NCBI GenBank assembly: GCA_934433135.1
Contig: CAKRZO010000016.1
Location: forward strand, 21,772-85,771
Direction: 5' to 3'
Length of the DNA: 64,000 bases
Source of the DNA: an uncultured Acetatifactor sp.
GTDB taxonomy: Bacteria > Bacillota > Clostridia > Lachnospirales > Lachnospiraceae
Made by a program: the position numbers and the translations under genes. The notes beneath the pieces are model-generated. The model ran no database searches, had not been told where the DNA came from, and was given only the letters and a program-made list of their open reading frames with translations. Positions 7,731 through 16,040 of the stretch are shown one piece after another (the stretch's first letter is position 1; each line of letters opens with the position of its first letter).

Positions 7731-8648
7731 TTACGCAATCCCCAACTTTTCTTCTTTGCTGTTGTACCAATAGACCTCATAAGACAGGATTTCTTCCGGT
7801 TCCACCTGCGTATCGTTCACTTCTTTGACCATTTTTTTCAAATATTCGACTTCTCTGCAATTGGTCTTTTTTAAGAAAATAATCTCATGCACGGAACTGG
7901 GCAGGATATAAAAGTCTCCCCACTCTTTGGCTGTTTCCTTTAAAATCTCCGGATACAGCATGACAGCCGCTCCCTGGGTTCTTCTGTTATTGCTCCAGAT
8001 CCGGAATTCCCTCAGAATTGTCTCTTCTTCTCCTTCCATCTCCGCATCTTTTATAAGGTCTGAAAGACTCAGCATTTCCGCAGGCAGAAGTTCCCTGGTA
8101 TTCTTTGACGCAATTCTACTTAATTCCTCCAGGGAAACGTTCCATTTTTCCATCTGGGAGCGATAAATCAAGATACTTCCCCTGCCTAATGCTTCATGAT
8201 CCAAAAGGTAATAAAAACAGACGGCCAAATCCAGAAAAGCAACATACGGAATCTTCGTAAGAAGCTCTTCGTTCTTCCGGCGATTGACCAGTTTATAAAC
8301 AATTCTATCCTTTGCCTTCTGAAAGTCATCCCAGAATCCCATATTGACATTCTGTTCCATTCGCCTTTTCAAATAAATATTCCATACACATTCAGTAATG
8401 GCATCCATGCTTTCGCCTTCCAGAAAATTTTCGTACAAAGAATTCATATAAATCGTGGGGCAGACATTACATCCACGCTCCCGAATCGTAAGTCCCGTCA
8501 GATTCACTCCGTTATTTTTCCGGACGATATTTTTTTCTACTGTCCCCTCTTTTCCGATTTTGCGCTCGATTCGTCTTCTTGCTTCTTCTACAAAAGCAAG
8601 AAATTTTTCTTCCGTTTTTTCTCCTGATTTTTCTTCTATCTGTTCCAA
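7731..8648 (-). CDS. DUF5688 family protein
   Basis: A 305-residue soluble protein with the family hallmark GVNLTGLTIRERGCNVCPTIYM (split as GVNLTGLTIRERGCN and VCPTIYM, near residues 48-70), including an N-terminal lysine/glutamate-rich stretch. I recognise it as DUF5688, a group common in Lachnospiraceae, often in several copies per genome, with no known function. No signal peptide or membrane segment is seen. It stands alone between the efp terminator and the thrS promoter. Confidence 0.7.
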   Translation of the reverse strand: MEQIEEKSGEKTEEKFLAFVEEARRRIERKIGKEGTVEKNIVRKNNGVNLTGLTIRERGCNVCPTIYMNSLYENFLEGESMDAITECVWNIYLKRRMEQNVNMGFWDDFQKAKDRIVYKLVNRRKNEELLTKIPYVAFLDLAVCFYYLLDHEALGRGSILIYRSQMEKWNVSLEELSRIASKNTRELLPAEMLSLSDLIKDAEMEGEEETILREFRIWSNNRRTQGAAVMLYPEILKETAKEWGDFYILPSSVHEIIFLKKTNCREVEYLKKMVKEVNDTQVEPEEILSYEVYWYNSKEEKLGIA

Positions 8649-8702
8649 TCGACATATCCCTCCTGATTATCTGTTATCTGATGTTTAAAAAAATCTAGCA
8701 GA

Positions 8703-8736
8703 AAAAGGCAATAGATTCCTTTCATCCATTGCCTTA
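8703..8736 (-). terminator. Terminator after efp
   Basis: Minus-strand stem AAGGCAAT / ATTGCCTT with a 15-base loop followed by TTTC, located about 75 bases after the efp stop. Confidence 0.85.
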
Positions 8737-8809
8737 CAGGTTATCTTATCAAAGATATGCCAGGATATCCGTCGAAAAAAAACAATTGTCCCGGTCTTCT
8801 GCCCTTAGC

Positions 8810-9367
8810 TTATGCTCTGGACAGATATTCACCGGTTCTGGTGTCAATCTTGATCTTATCTCCCTGGTTTACGAACAGAGGTACATATACCGTTGCACCG
8901 GTCTCTACTACAGCGGGCTTGCTGGCGCCGGTAGCGGTATCTCCCTTGAATCCCGGCTCTGTGTCCGTAATCTCCAGTTCTACGAACAAAGGCGGTTCTA
9001 CGGAAAATACGCTTCCGTTATGGGAACATACCTTACACATTTCATTCTCTTTTACGAACTTTAATGCGTCGCCTACGGTCTCGGTGTTCAATGCGATCTG
9101 ATCGTAATTCTCGGTATCCATAAAGTAGTACAAATCACCATCTTCGTAAAGATACTGCATTTCTTTTCTATCAATACGTGCCTGAGGGCATTTCTCAGTC
9201 GGACGGAAAGTCTTCTCTACGACACCGCCGTTCTTGATATTCTTTAACTTTGTTCTGACAAATGCTGCTCCCTTACCCGGTTTTACATGCTGAAATTCAA
9301 TAATCTGGTATATATTGTTATCCATTTCAATCGTAATACCATTTCTGAAATCACCTGCAGAAATCAT
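8810..9367 (-). CDS. efp: Elongation factor P
   Basis: A 185-residue protein of exact family length. It begins MISAGDFRNGITIEMDNNIY, has the loop PGKGAAFVRTK with the conserved lysine near residue 32 that is modified in many bacteria, and ends with the C-terminal OB domain including the TGEYLSRA tail. EF-P rescues ribosomes stalled at polyproline. GAGGAACGAAGAG precedes the ATG. It follows the aroE-aroK-aroQ run, a familiar order in Firmicutes, but repeat A2 now separates it from aroQ. Confidence 0.97.
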   Translation of the reverse strand: MISAGDFRNGITIEMDNNIYQIIEFQHVKPGKGAAFVRTKLKNIKNGGVVEKTFRPTEKCPQARIDRKEMQYLYEDGDLYYFMDTENYDQIALNTETVGDALKFVKENEMCKVCSHNGSVFSVEPPLFVELEITDTEPGFKGDTATGASKPAVVETGATVYVPLFVNQGDKIKIDTRTGEYLSRA

Positions 9368-9474
9368 CTCTTCGTTCCTCCTAATATTGTATCACAGTAT
9401 AATTCCATAATAGTGTATCCTAAAATCCACAATTTTTCAACACTTTTTTTTATTTTTTTGAACTTTATTTTTCC

Positions 9475-9670
9475 GTTCACTCGTATGTCTATGCAGGCGA
9501 ATTCCATGCCTACATGAGAAGCTGTCTGCGTAAATACACGAAGAGAGCGCCAGGTCATATGAGCATCGCATCTTACAGATGCGACAAATAGCTGCAAAGC
9601 AGCGGGGAAGCGCTGAAAGCGCGGTTTTGCGAATGGCGCGGTGAACTGAATGGTGCGGCTGAACTGTTAC
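9475..9670 (-). repeat. Dispersed inverted-repeat element, copy A2 (full length)
   Basis: In the opposite orientation to A1, it ends in CTGAACTGTTAC at 9659-9670 and contains, in order, the same parts: GCGAATGGCGCG, GCGCTGAAAGCGCGG, CTGCAAAGCAG, GCATCTTACAGATGC and a CATGCCTACATG hairpin. Near 9634-9670 the terminal GTGAACTG / CTGAACTG motif is duplicated. The TAA stop of aroQ lies inside the terminal GTAAC. It fills the 298-base gap between efp and aroQ. Confidence 0.85.
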
Positions 9671-10101
9671 CCGCCAAGCTCCACGCACAGGTCAATGGCT
9701 TTTAAATAGCCCTCCAGCCCCAGGCCGTAAATCTGACGGTCGCAGGCCGGTGCCGTTACCGATGTCTTCCGAAACTCTTCCCTGGCTGTAATATCGGATA
9801 TATGAATCTCGACCTTGGGGATAGTAATGCTGGCCAGTGCATCATGGATGGCATAGCTGTAATGGGTATAGGCTCCGGGATTAATGACAATCCCTTCGGT
9901 CCTGTCAAAATAGGCCTCCTGAATGCGGTCGATCAACGCCCCTTCATGATTACTCTGAAAAATCTCGATTTCGTGCCCGTCTTCTTTCGCTTTTTGCCGG
10001 ATCATCTCTTCCAGAAAAGCATAATCCTTAGTACCGTAAATAGCTTTTTCCCGAATCCCCAGAAAATTCAGATTCGGACCGTTCATCACCAATATCTTCA
10101 T
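9667..10101 (-). CDS. aroQ: 3-dehydroquinate dehydratase, type II
   Basis: A 144-residue protein matching the small dodecameric type II dehydroquinase. It starts MKILVMNGPNLNFLGIRE and has INPGAYTHYSYAIHDAL near residue 75, with the catalytic tyrosine expected near residue 22, and HISDITAREEFRKTSV near 100. It converts 3-dehydroquinate to 3-dehydroshikimate in aromatic amino-acid synthesis. Its ATG overlaps the aroK stop by four bases (ATGA), so the two are translationally coupled. Its own stop codon is provided by the end of repeat A2. Confidence 0.97.
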   Translation of the reverse strand: MKILVMNGPNLNFLGIREKAIYGTKDYAFLEEMIRQKAKEDGHEIEIFQSNHEGALIDRIQEAYFDRTEGIVINPGAYTHYSYAIHDALASITIPKVEIHISDITAREEFRKTSVTAPACDRQIYGLGLEGYLKAIDLCVELGG

Positions 10102-10637
10102 CGTTCCATCTTCTCCATCGCATAGACAATATAGTCAACCACTTCTCCCAGCGTCAGCCCGTCCACATCGATTATAATATCCGCCGCCGCTTCATACCGC
10201 TCTTTTCTCTGCTCCATAAGCTCTCTTATCCTGGTCAGCGGATCTTCACAGCAAAGCAGCGGCCTTGCCGTATCCTTCCGCAGCCTTTCATATACCGTTT
10301 CCGGTCTGACCCGCAGATAAATTACCGTACCGATTTTTTTCAACAGCTGCCTGTTTACTTCCAGCATCGGGGTGCCGCCTCCCACAGCCAGAATCTTGCC
10401 TTGCATAGTCTCGGACAATTCCCGAAGCAAATCGGTTTCCATTTCCCGGAAAGCTGCCTCTCCGTCTTTTTCAAAAATTTCTCTGACCGAACAGCCCTGC
10501 CTTTGCTCGATCAGTTTATCCGTATCCAGAACCACCTGCCTAAGCCGGTAGGAAAGCCGGATTCCCGCCGTGGTTTTTCCGCATCCCATAAAACCGATCA
10601 GCACGACATTGCCGGTCTCTTTCTTTTGTTTTTTCAT
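10098..10637 (-). CDS. aroK: Shikimate kinase
   Basis: A 179-residue kinase with the P-loop GFMGCGKTTAG near residue 15, the shikimate-binding LDTDKLIE with D near 35, and AVGGGTP near 80. RPLLC near 118 marks the lid region. It phosphorylates shikimate with ATP. The open frame runs 26 codons further upstream through a repeat, but ATG 10637 behind GGGGAT fits the family N-terminus. It is coupled to aroQ downstream. The space to aroE (10638-10841) is occupied by hairpin repeats. Confidence 0.95.
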   Translation of the reverse strand: MKKQKKETGNVVLIGFMGCGKTTAGIRLSYRLRQVVLDTDKLIEQRQGCSVREIFEKDGEAAFREMETDLLRELSETMQGKILAVGGGTPMLEVNRQLLKKIGTVIYLRVRPETVYERLRKDTARPLLCCEDPLTRIRELMEQRKERYEAAADIIIDVDGLTLGEVVDYIVYAMEKMER

Positions 10638-10639
10638 CT

Positions 10640-10835
10640 TATCCCCACTTCTGAGCGACTTCGTCGCGAGGTGGCGAAGAGAAATTCGCGTAGGCGATTT
10701 CTCTTCTGCCATCAAAGCAGTTTGTTTTCGCTCAGAAACAAATTGCGGTGTGAAAAATCAGCGTTTCAACGTGATTTTTCACACTAATCCCTCATTCCGC
10801 AGACGCTTTAGCGTCGGAGAAATCACCTGCCCGCA
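10640..10835. repeat. Cluster of hairpin repeats between aroE and aroK (family B, copy B1)
   Basis: Several strong palindromes in 200 bases: GCGACTTCGTCGC, GAGAAATTCGC/GCGATTTCTC, a 37-base near-perfect palindrome at 10748-10784 with arms GTGTGAAAAATCA/TGATTTTTCACAC around CGTTTCAACG, and CCGCAGACGCTTTAGCGTCGG. The last two motifs recur upstream of spoIIGA (16890-17015). No coding potential is seen. Confidence 0.8.
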
Positions 10836-10841
10836 AATTTC

Positions 10842-11702
10842 TCAAAGGAGACACATCTGCTCATAAATTTCATCTGCCGCCCGGTCGTCTATATCCTTTC
10901 CGGTCCACAGTTCAAAGGCTATGACTCCCTGGTACAGAAGCATTCGAAGACCGTCAAAAGCTCGGCCGCCGCTTAAGTTCACCAGTTCCATAAAGTGGGT
11001 TCTCCTGGGATTAAAAATCAGATCATAGCCGGTATGTATCATGGAATAAAAATCCGCATCTTCAATCACTGCTTTTTCCGTATCCGGATACATTCCCACA
11101 TTGGTCGCCTGAATAGCCAGAAAAGACCCTTCTTTTTTTAAAGCGGCATAGTCTTGTAACGCCAGCGCCTCTGCAGGTCTTTGGTCAAACAGACGGTTAA
11201 TTTCCCCGGCAATTGCCTGTGCTTTTTCCGTTGTCCTGTTTAGAATCCAAATCCGTTTTGCTCCTTTTTCGGCAAGCATCATGGCAACAGCTCTTGCTAC
11301 ACCGCCCGCTCCCAGTATTACCACCTGCTCTCCTTCTATGACAACGCCGTCCCGCCGCATGGCTCGGTATAATCCCGGCATATCCGTATTATATCCTTTC
11401 CATCCGCCCTCTATTCTTACCAACGTATTGACGGCGCCGATCCGCTCCGCCAAAGGATCGATCTCTTTTAAAAAAGAAAGCACATCCGTTTTATAAGGAA
11501 TCGTTACATTACAGCCCAGAAAATTCAAAGCATAGGCACCCGCAACCGCTTCCTTAAGCTGTCCGGTCTGTACCAATAAAGGCACATAGACCAGATTTTC
11601 ATTGGTCTTTCCCGCAAGCCTGTCATGCAAAAAAGGAGACATGGTATGCCCCACCGGATTGCCGATCAGCCCGCAGGTTCTTGTCATACCGTTAATTTCC
11701 AT
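10842..11702 (-). CDS. aroE: Shikimate dehydrogenase (NADP+)
   Basis: A 286-residue protein with the substrate-binding start GLIGNPVGHTMSPFLHD, NVTIPYK with the catalytic lysine near residue 70, AVNTL near 90, and the NADP-binding loop GAGGVARAVA near 130 followed by NRTTEKA. It reduces 3-dehydroshikimate to shikimate. ATG 11702 lies ten bases after AGGAG and overlaps the end of the upstream HAD phosphatase gene by 11 bases. It begins the aroE-aroK-aroQ run. Confidence 0.97.
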   Translation of the reverse strand: MEINGMTRTCGLIGNPVGHTMSPFLHDRLAGKTNENLVYVPLLVQTGQLKEAVAGAYALNFLGCNVTIPYKTDVLSFLKEIDPLAERIGAVNTLVRIEGGWKGYNTDMPGLYRAMRRDGVVIEGEQVVILGAGGVARAVAMMLAEKGAKRIWILNRTTEKAQAIAGEINRLFDQRPAEALALQDYAALKKEGSFLAIQATNVGMYPDTEKAVIEDADFYSMIHTGYDLIFNPRRTHFMELVNLSGGRAFDGLRMLLYQGVIAFELWTGKDIDDRAADEIYEQMCLL

Positions 11703-12213
11703 GTCTCTGCTTCTCCTTTTTCAGCTTTCTGTGGTAAAAAAACAAAACGATCCGCTCCAGTCTGCGCTTTAACACGATCTGTATCTCTTCTTTTGGGTGA
11801 ATCGGTTCTGTCAGGAACGTATAAATGCCGCACCTTTTCGCCCCCCAGATATCGGTAAAAAGCTGATCGCCCACAAACAAAGTATTCTGCGGGGTTGTCC
11901 CCATTTTCTCCATGGCTTTCTCATAACCGTCTTTTCCGGGTTTTCCCGCTTTGAAAATATAATCTGCTCCCACACAGTCGTGAAAAGACTTGACTCTGGG
12001 TTCCTTATTGTTGGACAAAAGCATTACGGCAAAACCGATCTTTCGCAGTTCTTCAAACAGGCGCACCGTCTTTTCCTGTGCCGGAGCGCCATGGGGCACC
12101 AGGGTATTATCAATATCAAACACGATTCCCCGGTAGCCCTGCTCATACAGCTTCCGGTAATCGATCTCATATGCACTTTTTACTTCTCGATCGGGATAAA
12201 ACATCTCTAACAT
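11692..12213 (-). CDS. YqeG family HAD phosphatase
   Basis: A 173-residue HAD-superfamily protein: motif I FDIDNTLVPHG with the nucleophile and acid aspartates near residue 32, motif II LLSNN near 65, and motif III/IV VGDQLFTDIWGA near 113. Size and the GIVFDIDNTL start fit YqeG (HAD IIIA). The family substrate is unsettled. ATG 12213 is chosen because family members begin just before FYPD; an ATG ten codons earlier is possible. It precedes aroE with a small overlap, a neighbourhood common in Firmicutes. Confidence 0.88.
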   Translation of the reverse strand: MLEMFYPDREVKSAYEIDYRKLYEQGYRGIVFDIDNTLVPHGAPAQEKTVRLFEELRKIGFAVMLLSNNKEPRVKSFHDCVGADYIFKAGKPGKDGYEKAMEKMGTTPQNTLFVGDQLFTDIWGAKRCGIYTFLTEPIHPKEEIQIVLKRRLERIVLFFYHRKLKKEKQRHGN

Positions 12214-12267
12214 CTGCCCCGGTTCTCCTTCTGATTCCCACAAATCCGATTCCGCGTATTTTTCACA

Positions 12268-12726
12268 TTATGCCTTTTCGTGCAGCACGCTGCGCAATTC
12301 ATCCAGGAAGGTATTCACGTCTTTAAATTCCCGGTACACAGAAGCAAATCTCACATAAGCTACTGCATCCAACGTCTTTAACTTATTCATTACCAGTTCG
12401 CCGATGACTCTGCTGGGAATCTCTTTTTTCCCCATTCCGAAGATTTCATTTTCAATCTCATCCACAATTCCGGTGATCTCATCTGCACGAATGGGTCTCT
12501 TATGGCAGGCCCTTAAAATTCCGCCTTCTATCTTCGTGCGGTCGTAAGCCTCCCGGTTTTCATCTTTTTTTATAATAAACAGAGGAATGGTCTCTATAAT
12601 CTCATAGGTGGTAAATCGCTTCCCACACTCATCGCAGACCCGCCTCCTGCGGATCGTATTGTTCTCTTCTGCAGGTCTGGAATCAATTACTCTGGTATTC
12701 TCATGATTGCAATAAGGACACTTCAT
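12268..12726 (-). CDS. nrdR: Transcriptional repressor NrdR
   Basis: A 152-residue protein with an N-terminal zinc ribbon (MKCPYCNHENTRVIDSRP, then CDECGKRFTTYE) and an ATP-cone domain (residues about 48-135). NrdR senses ATP/dATP and represses ribonucleotide reductase genes. All four zinc cysteines are present. AGGGCTTGAAAG precedes the ATG. No NrdR box was searched for systematically in this window and no nrd gene is present. Confidence 0.97.
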   Translation of the reverse strand: MKCPYCNHENTRVIDSRPAEENNTIRRRRVCDECGKRFTTYEIIETIPLFIIKKDENREAYDRTKIEGGILRACHKRPIRADEITGIVDEIENEIFGMGKKEIPSRVIGELVMNKLKTLDAVAYVRFASVYREFKDVNTFLDELRSVLHEKA

Positions 12727-12822
12727 CTTTCAAGCCCTCTTTCCTTTGTACCAATGTTTTCCTTATTTTATCGCATTCCTCCATGACTGTCAATCTTTTA
12801 ACGATTGAAATCCGCAGCAAAA

Positions 12823-12844
12823 TAACAGTTCGTCTGAACCGTTA
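12823..12844. repeat. Minimal inverted repeat A7 downstream of ylmC
   Basis: TAACAGTTCG immediately followed by TCTGAACCGTTA: both ends of the dispersed element with no interior. It lies just after the ylmC stop, as do other copies relative to their genes. Confidence 0.6.
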
Positions 12845-12854
12845 CAACATTCCG

Positions 12855-13088
12855 TCAGCAATGAATGTCCACCAGTATAATGTCCGGTCCGATCTGCCGG
12901 ATATCCTTAAATGGGATCACGATATCCGGTTCGCAGCACAAAAAGGACAACATTTTGCTGCCGCCGGATATTATAATTTTCCGGATACAGCCGCTGCATT
13001 CGTCAAACTCCAGATCTCCCACTCTTCCCAGTTTTTTACAGTCCCTGATATTAATCACATCTTTACATTTTAACTCCGAAAAAAGCAT
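12855..13088 (-). CDS. YlmC/YmxH family sporulation protein (PRC-barrel)
   Basis: A 77-residue protein: MLFSELKCKDVINIRDCKKLGRV then DLEFDE and a glycine-rich strand ending VPFKDI-like IPFKDIRQIGPDIILVD. This is the small PRC-barrel family typified by B. subtilis YlmC and YmxH, linked to sporulation by genome context. AAAAGGAGTGCAGA precedes the ATG. It is adjacent to sigG but oriented away from it. Confidence 0.85.
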   Translation of the reverse strand: MLFSELKCKDVINIRDCKKLGRVGDLEFDECSGCIRKIIISGGSKMLSFLCCEPDIVIPFKDIRQIGPDIILVDIHC

Positions 13089-13197
13089 TCTGCACTCCTT
13101 TTCGTGAACTTTCTTTTTTCTGATTTATTATATGCAAAACACGCATTGTGCGTACGTCTTTCCTCTTTATAAAACCTGTTTACACATGGATTCAGAA

Positions 13198-13227
13198 GTA
13201 TACTCAATCTCTTTTCCGTACATACTA
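13198..13227 (+). promoter_or_regulatory. Sigma-G/sigma-F-type promoter of sigG
   Basis: GTATA (13198-13202), an 18-base spacer and CATACTA (13221-13227) match the B. subtilis sigma-G pattern (GHATR-N18-CATNMTA-like), 68 bases before the sigG start codon. Forespore transcription and autoregulation of sigG are known in Bacillus. Confidence 0.75.
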
Positions 13228-13294
13228 TTTGCATGCAACCTACAGAAGTAACCACTCAAAAAAAACAACCGAAAGAAAGGCATGGTCAGAGATT

Positions 13295-14077
13295 ATGGCA
13301 CAGGGGAAAGTCGAAATCTGCGGTGTGAATACTGCAAAGCTTCCGCTTTTGAAAGCAGAAGAAAAAGAAGCACTGTTTCAAAGAATAGAAGCCGGTGATA
13401 AATTTGCCAGAGAAGAGTATATTAAAGGCAATTTAAGACTGGTTTTAAGTGTGATCAAACGTTTTTCCGCAAGTAATGAAAATGTAGACGACTTATTTCA
13501 GATCGGGTGCATCGGCCTGATTAAAGCGATCGACAATTTTGACGTAAGCCTGAACGTAAAATTCAGTACCTATGCCGTACCGATGATCATTGGTGAAATC
13601 CGTCGGTTCCTTCGGGATAACGCCAGCAGCATCCGCGTCTCCCGATCTTTAAAGGATACCGCCTATAAAGCCATCTATGCAAGAGAAACCCTCACGCGAA
13701 AAAATCTGAAAGAACCCACCGTAGAAGAAATTGCTTCGGAAATCGGCATTTCGAAGGAAGACATTGTCTATGCTATGGATGCCATTCAAAATCCGATGAG
13801 TTTGTACGAACCTATTTATACAGACGGCGGAGATACTCTGTACGTCATGGATCAGATCAGCGATAAAAAAAATAAAGAAGAAAACTGGGTCGAGCATCTG
13901 TCTCTAAGTGAGGCCATGAAGAAGCTGGATGCACGGGAACATGAGATTATTTCGTTACGTTTTTTTGAAGGAAAAACCCAGATGGAAGTGGCGCATATGA
14001 TCGGCATTTCCCAGGCGCAAGTCTCCAGGCTTGAAAAGAATGCTCTGAAAAATATGAGAAATTACCTCTCTGCCTGA
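13295..14077 (+). CDS. sigG: Forespore RNA polymerase sigma factor SigG
   Basis: A 260-residue sigma-70 family protein beginning MAQGKVEICGVNTAKLPLLK, the characteristic SigG start. Region 2 carries VDDLFQIGCIGLIKAIDNFD and the FSTYAVPMIIGEIRRFLRD stretch; regions 3 and 4 follow, with a C-terminal helix-turn-helix (GKTQMEVAHMIGISQAQVSR). It directs late forespore transcription. The open frame extends 49 codons upstream through the promoter, but that part does not resemble any sigma factor. It is on the opposite strand to spoIIGA-sigE, with two unrelated genes between, unlike the Bacillus order spoIIGA-sigE-sigG. Confidence 0.96.
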   Translation: MAQGKVEICGVNTAKLPLLKAEEKEALFQRIEAGDKFAREEYIKGNLRLVLSVIKRFSASNENVDDLFQIGCIGLIKAIDNFDVSLNVKFSTYAVPMIIGEIRRFLRDNASSIRVSRSLKDTAYKAIYARETLTRKNLKEPTVEEIASEIGISKEDIVYAMDAIQNPMSLYEPIYTDGGDTLYVMDQISDKKNKEENWVEHLSLSEAMKKLDAREHEIISLRFFEGKTQMEVAHMIGISQAQVSRLEKNALKNMRNYLSA

Positions 14078-14155
14078 AGAATCATCCGCTGAAAATCGTT
14101 CTGTTCAATATGTGTCCGGCATGAAATCTGCCCGCCAAAATACCTGTCTGAACGG

Positions 14156-14716
14156 TCAGGCAAAAATCCGGAAGAGTCCATACCCGATCATGGTTCCGAT
14201 CACATTGGTCAGGATATCGTCCAGCTGGAAAAAGCCTCTTCCCGTAACAAGCTGCATGGTTTCCACAAACAGACTGGTGAGAAAGCCGATTCCCGTGCAG
14301 ACCAGAAAACGTTTGGTATTGGGATACCGGTCAAACTTCCAGAATTTTCTTAACTCTTCCGGAGAGCCCGGCGAAGAAAGCATCCACGGAACAGTCACTC
14401 CGTAAGGAATAAAAAGCAGTATATTTTCAATCACAAGCGCTTTGTTCCTGGTATTGATATTCCAGGTGGAAAACAAATCCATATCTATCACCTTATGTCG
14501 TGATCCGCCCTCTCTGGAAAAGAACGTAAGTGCCAGAAGAATCGTAAGATATGCGAAATAGCACACCATCGGGAAATGACCGATGGGGCGCTCCTTGCGT
14601 CTTACTCTCTTTTTATTAATCACAATCAGAATGAGCAATACCAATATTCCGGCCACAATTCCGGCAGGCATAAATTGAAATGCAGCCTGCATGTCTCTTA
14701 AAATATATTTTAACAT
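14156..14716 (-). CDS. VanZ family membrane protein
   Basis: A 186-residue protein with about five hydrophobic segments. The VanZ pattern is clear: NILLFIPYGV near residue 98, ETMQLVTGRGFFQLDDILTN near 155 and a final GTMIGYGLF segment. VanZ homologues contribute to low-level teicoplanin or lipoglycopeptide tolerance in some species; most are uncharacterised. AAAGGAAACCAT precedes the ATG. It is next to a small soluble gene and convergent with sigG. Confidence 0.88.
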   Translation of the reverse strand: MLKYILRDMQAAFQFMPAGIVAGILVLLILIVINKKRVRRKERPIGHFPMVCYFAYLTILLALTFFSREGGSRHKVIDMDLFSTWNINTRNKALVIENILLFIPYGVTVPWMLSSPGSPEELRKFWKFDRYPNTKRFLVCTGIGFLTSLFVETMQLVTGRGFFQLDDILTNVIGTMIGYGLFRIFA

Positions 14717-14739
14717 ATGGTTTCCTTTAGTTCCCTCTT

Positions 14740-15048
14740 CTATGGCATCTTATATTCCGACCAGTTCCTCCAGGCTTCTTCCCACTGCTCTTTTCTCTCT
14801 TCCAGCTGCCGATTCATCCAGTCCACAGCCTGAGCCACGCCTTCTTCCGCAAAAGGGAACACCTTTCGAATCTTCTTTTCTTCCGGTGTCCTGAAATAGT
14901 TAAAAGGTTCCGGCCAGACTGTGACTTTTAATTCTTTTCCGTCCTGACCGGCAACCCCTTCCAAACGGTAGCGCATCCCCTGATGGCTGCCGGTAAATTC
15001 CGATTTTTTCAAAAATTCCATGGATAAAATATCATCCCGCTTAATCAT
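14740..15048 (-). CDS. Conserved hypothetical protein
   Basis: A 102-residue soluble protein starting MIKRDDILSMEFLKKSEFTG. It has a strand-rich middle (VTVWPEPFNYFRTPEEKK) and a C-terminal helix rich in Glu, Trp and Arg (QLEERKEQWEEAWRNWSEY). I do not recognise a named domain, although similar short proteins occur in Lachnospiraceae. AGGATGGACTT precedes the ATG. It ends 23 bases before VanZ and is probably co-transcribed with it. Confidence 0.65.
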   Translation of the reverse strand: MIKRDDILSMEFLKKSEFTGSHQGMRYRLEGVAGQDGKELKVTVWPEPFNYFRTPEEKKIRKVFPFAEEGVAQAVDWMNRQLEERKEQWEEAWRNWSEYKMP

Positions 15049-15093
15049 AAGTCCATCCTGCTCTTCCCGAAACTTCCTTTTTACCTTTGGTTC

Positions 15094-15266
15094 AAAACAA
15101 ATGTCTGCTTCGCAGCCGCTTGTTTTTCTTTGAGGTCATTGTACCATCAAACTCACGAATTCGTGCTATCGCACTCTACATCCTGCTTCGCAGGATATTC
15201 GTTCGCTAATGACCTCAGAAAAACAAATGTCTGCTTCGCAGCCGCTTGTTTTTCTTTGAGGTCATT
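15094..15266. repeat. Perfect 47-bp direct repeat pair with internal hairpins
   Basis: Identical 47-base copies at 15094-15140 and 15220-15266. Each contains the palindrome-like AAACAAATGTCTGC..GCCGCTTGTTT and ends in GAGGTCATT. An inverted GAGGTCATT / AATGACCTC pair (15132-15140, 15208-15216) encloses the 70-base spacer, which has its own hairpins (CACGAATTCGTG, CCTGCTTCGCAGG). The unit fills the gap between sigE and the 102-residue gene. No coding potential seen. Confidence 0.85.
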
Positions 15267-15302
15267 ATATCGCAATTTACGCGAATTGAAAAGATGGAAA
15301 TT

Positions 15303-16040
15303 TCAGGTGACCATATTCATCTCTTTTTTCAACTGTTTCATAATTTTCTTTTCCAACCTGGAAATGTACGACTGGGAAATTCCGAGGAGGGATGCCACTT
15401 CTTTCTGTGTCATTTCCTGTCCGTCCCGCTCTCCCAGACCGAAGCGCAGTTTTACAATAGTTTTTTCTCTTTCCGAGAGCTTACTGACGGCTCTTATCAG
15501 CAGCTTTTTTTCAACCTCATTTTCGATATCCTTATAAATCACATCTTCATCCGTTCCCAGAATGTCCGACAAAAGCAGTTCATTGCCGTCCCAGTCCACA
15601 TTAAGAGGCTCATCAATAGAAACTTCCAGTCTTGTTTTGTTGTTTCGCCGCAAGTACATCAGAATTTCATTTTCAATACAACGGGAAGCATAGGTCGCAA
15701 GCTTAATGTTTTTCCCCGGATTAAAGGTGTTAATCGACTTAATCAGGCCGATTGTTCCGATGGAAATCAGATCCTCCACCCCCACTCCCGTATTATCGAA
15801 CTTTCTTGCGATATAGACAACCAAGCGCAGATTATGTTCGATCAGAGTAGCTTTGGCCTTCTCTTTGTATTCTCCCCCCAGCTCTCCTATCGCTTCATTT
15901 TCCTGCTCCGCCTCCAAAGGCGCCGGCAGGACATCGGTGCCGCCTATGTAGTGAATTTCCCCTTTCCTTCTGCGGAAAAAAGTTTCCTTACGTATGATCT
16001 TGAAATATATTTTTCCGGGCAATGCCACTTTAAATACCAT
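15303..16040 (-). CDS. sigE: Mother-cell sigma factor SigE (pro-form)
   Basis: A 245-residue sigma-70 protein. It has an N-terminal pro-sequence (MVFKVALPGKIYFK) of the kind removed by SpoIIGA, region 2 with RKFDNTGVGVEDLISIGTIG and KLATYASRCIENEILMYLRR, and region 4 with the helix-turn-helix EVASLLGISQSYISRLEK. It controls early mother-cell genes of sporulation. GGAGGAGAAAAT precedes ATG 16040. It overlaps the end of spoIIGA by 11 bases, so both come from the Spo0A-type promoter upstream of spoIIGA. Confidence 0.97.
   Translation of the reverse strand: MVFKVALPGKIYFKIIRKETFFRRRKGEIHYIGGTDVLPAPLEAEQENEAIGELGGEYKEKAKATLIEHNLRLVVYIARKFDNTGVGVEDLISIGTIGLIKSINTFNPGKNIKLATYASRCIENEILMYLRRNNKTRLEVSIDEPLNVDWDGNELLLSDILGTDEDVIYKDIENEVEKKLLIRAVSKLSEREKTIVKLRFGLGERDGQEMTQKEVASLLGISQSYISRLEKKIMKQLKKEMNMVT

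Noticed and set aside
13148..13294. N-terminal extension of SigG in the open frame
   Set aside because: The extension runs through the sporulation promoter and matches no sigma factor; the family start is at 13295.
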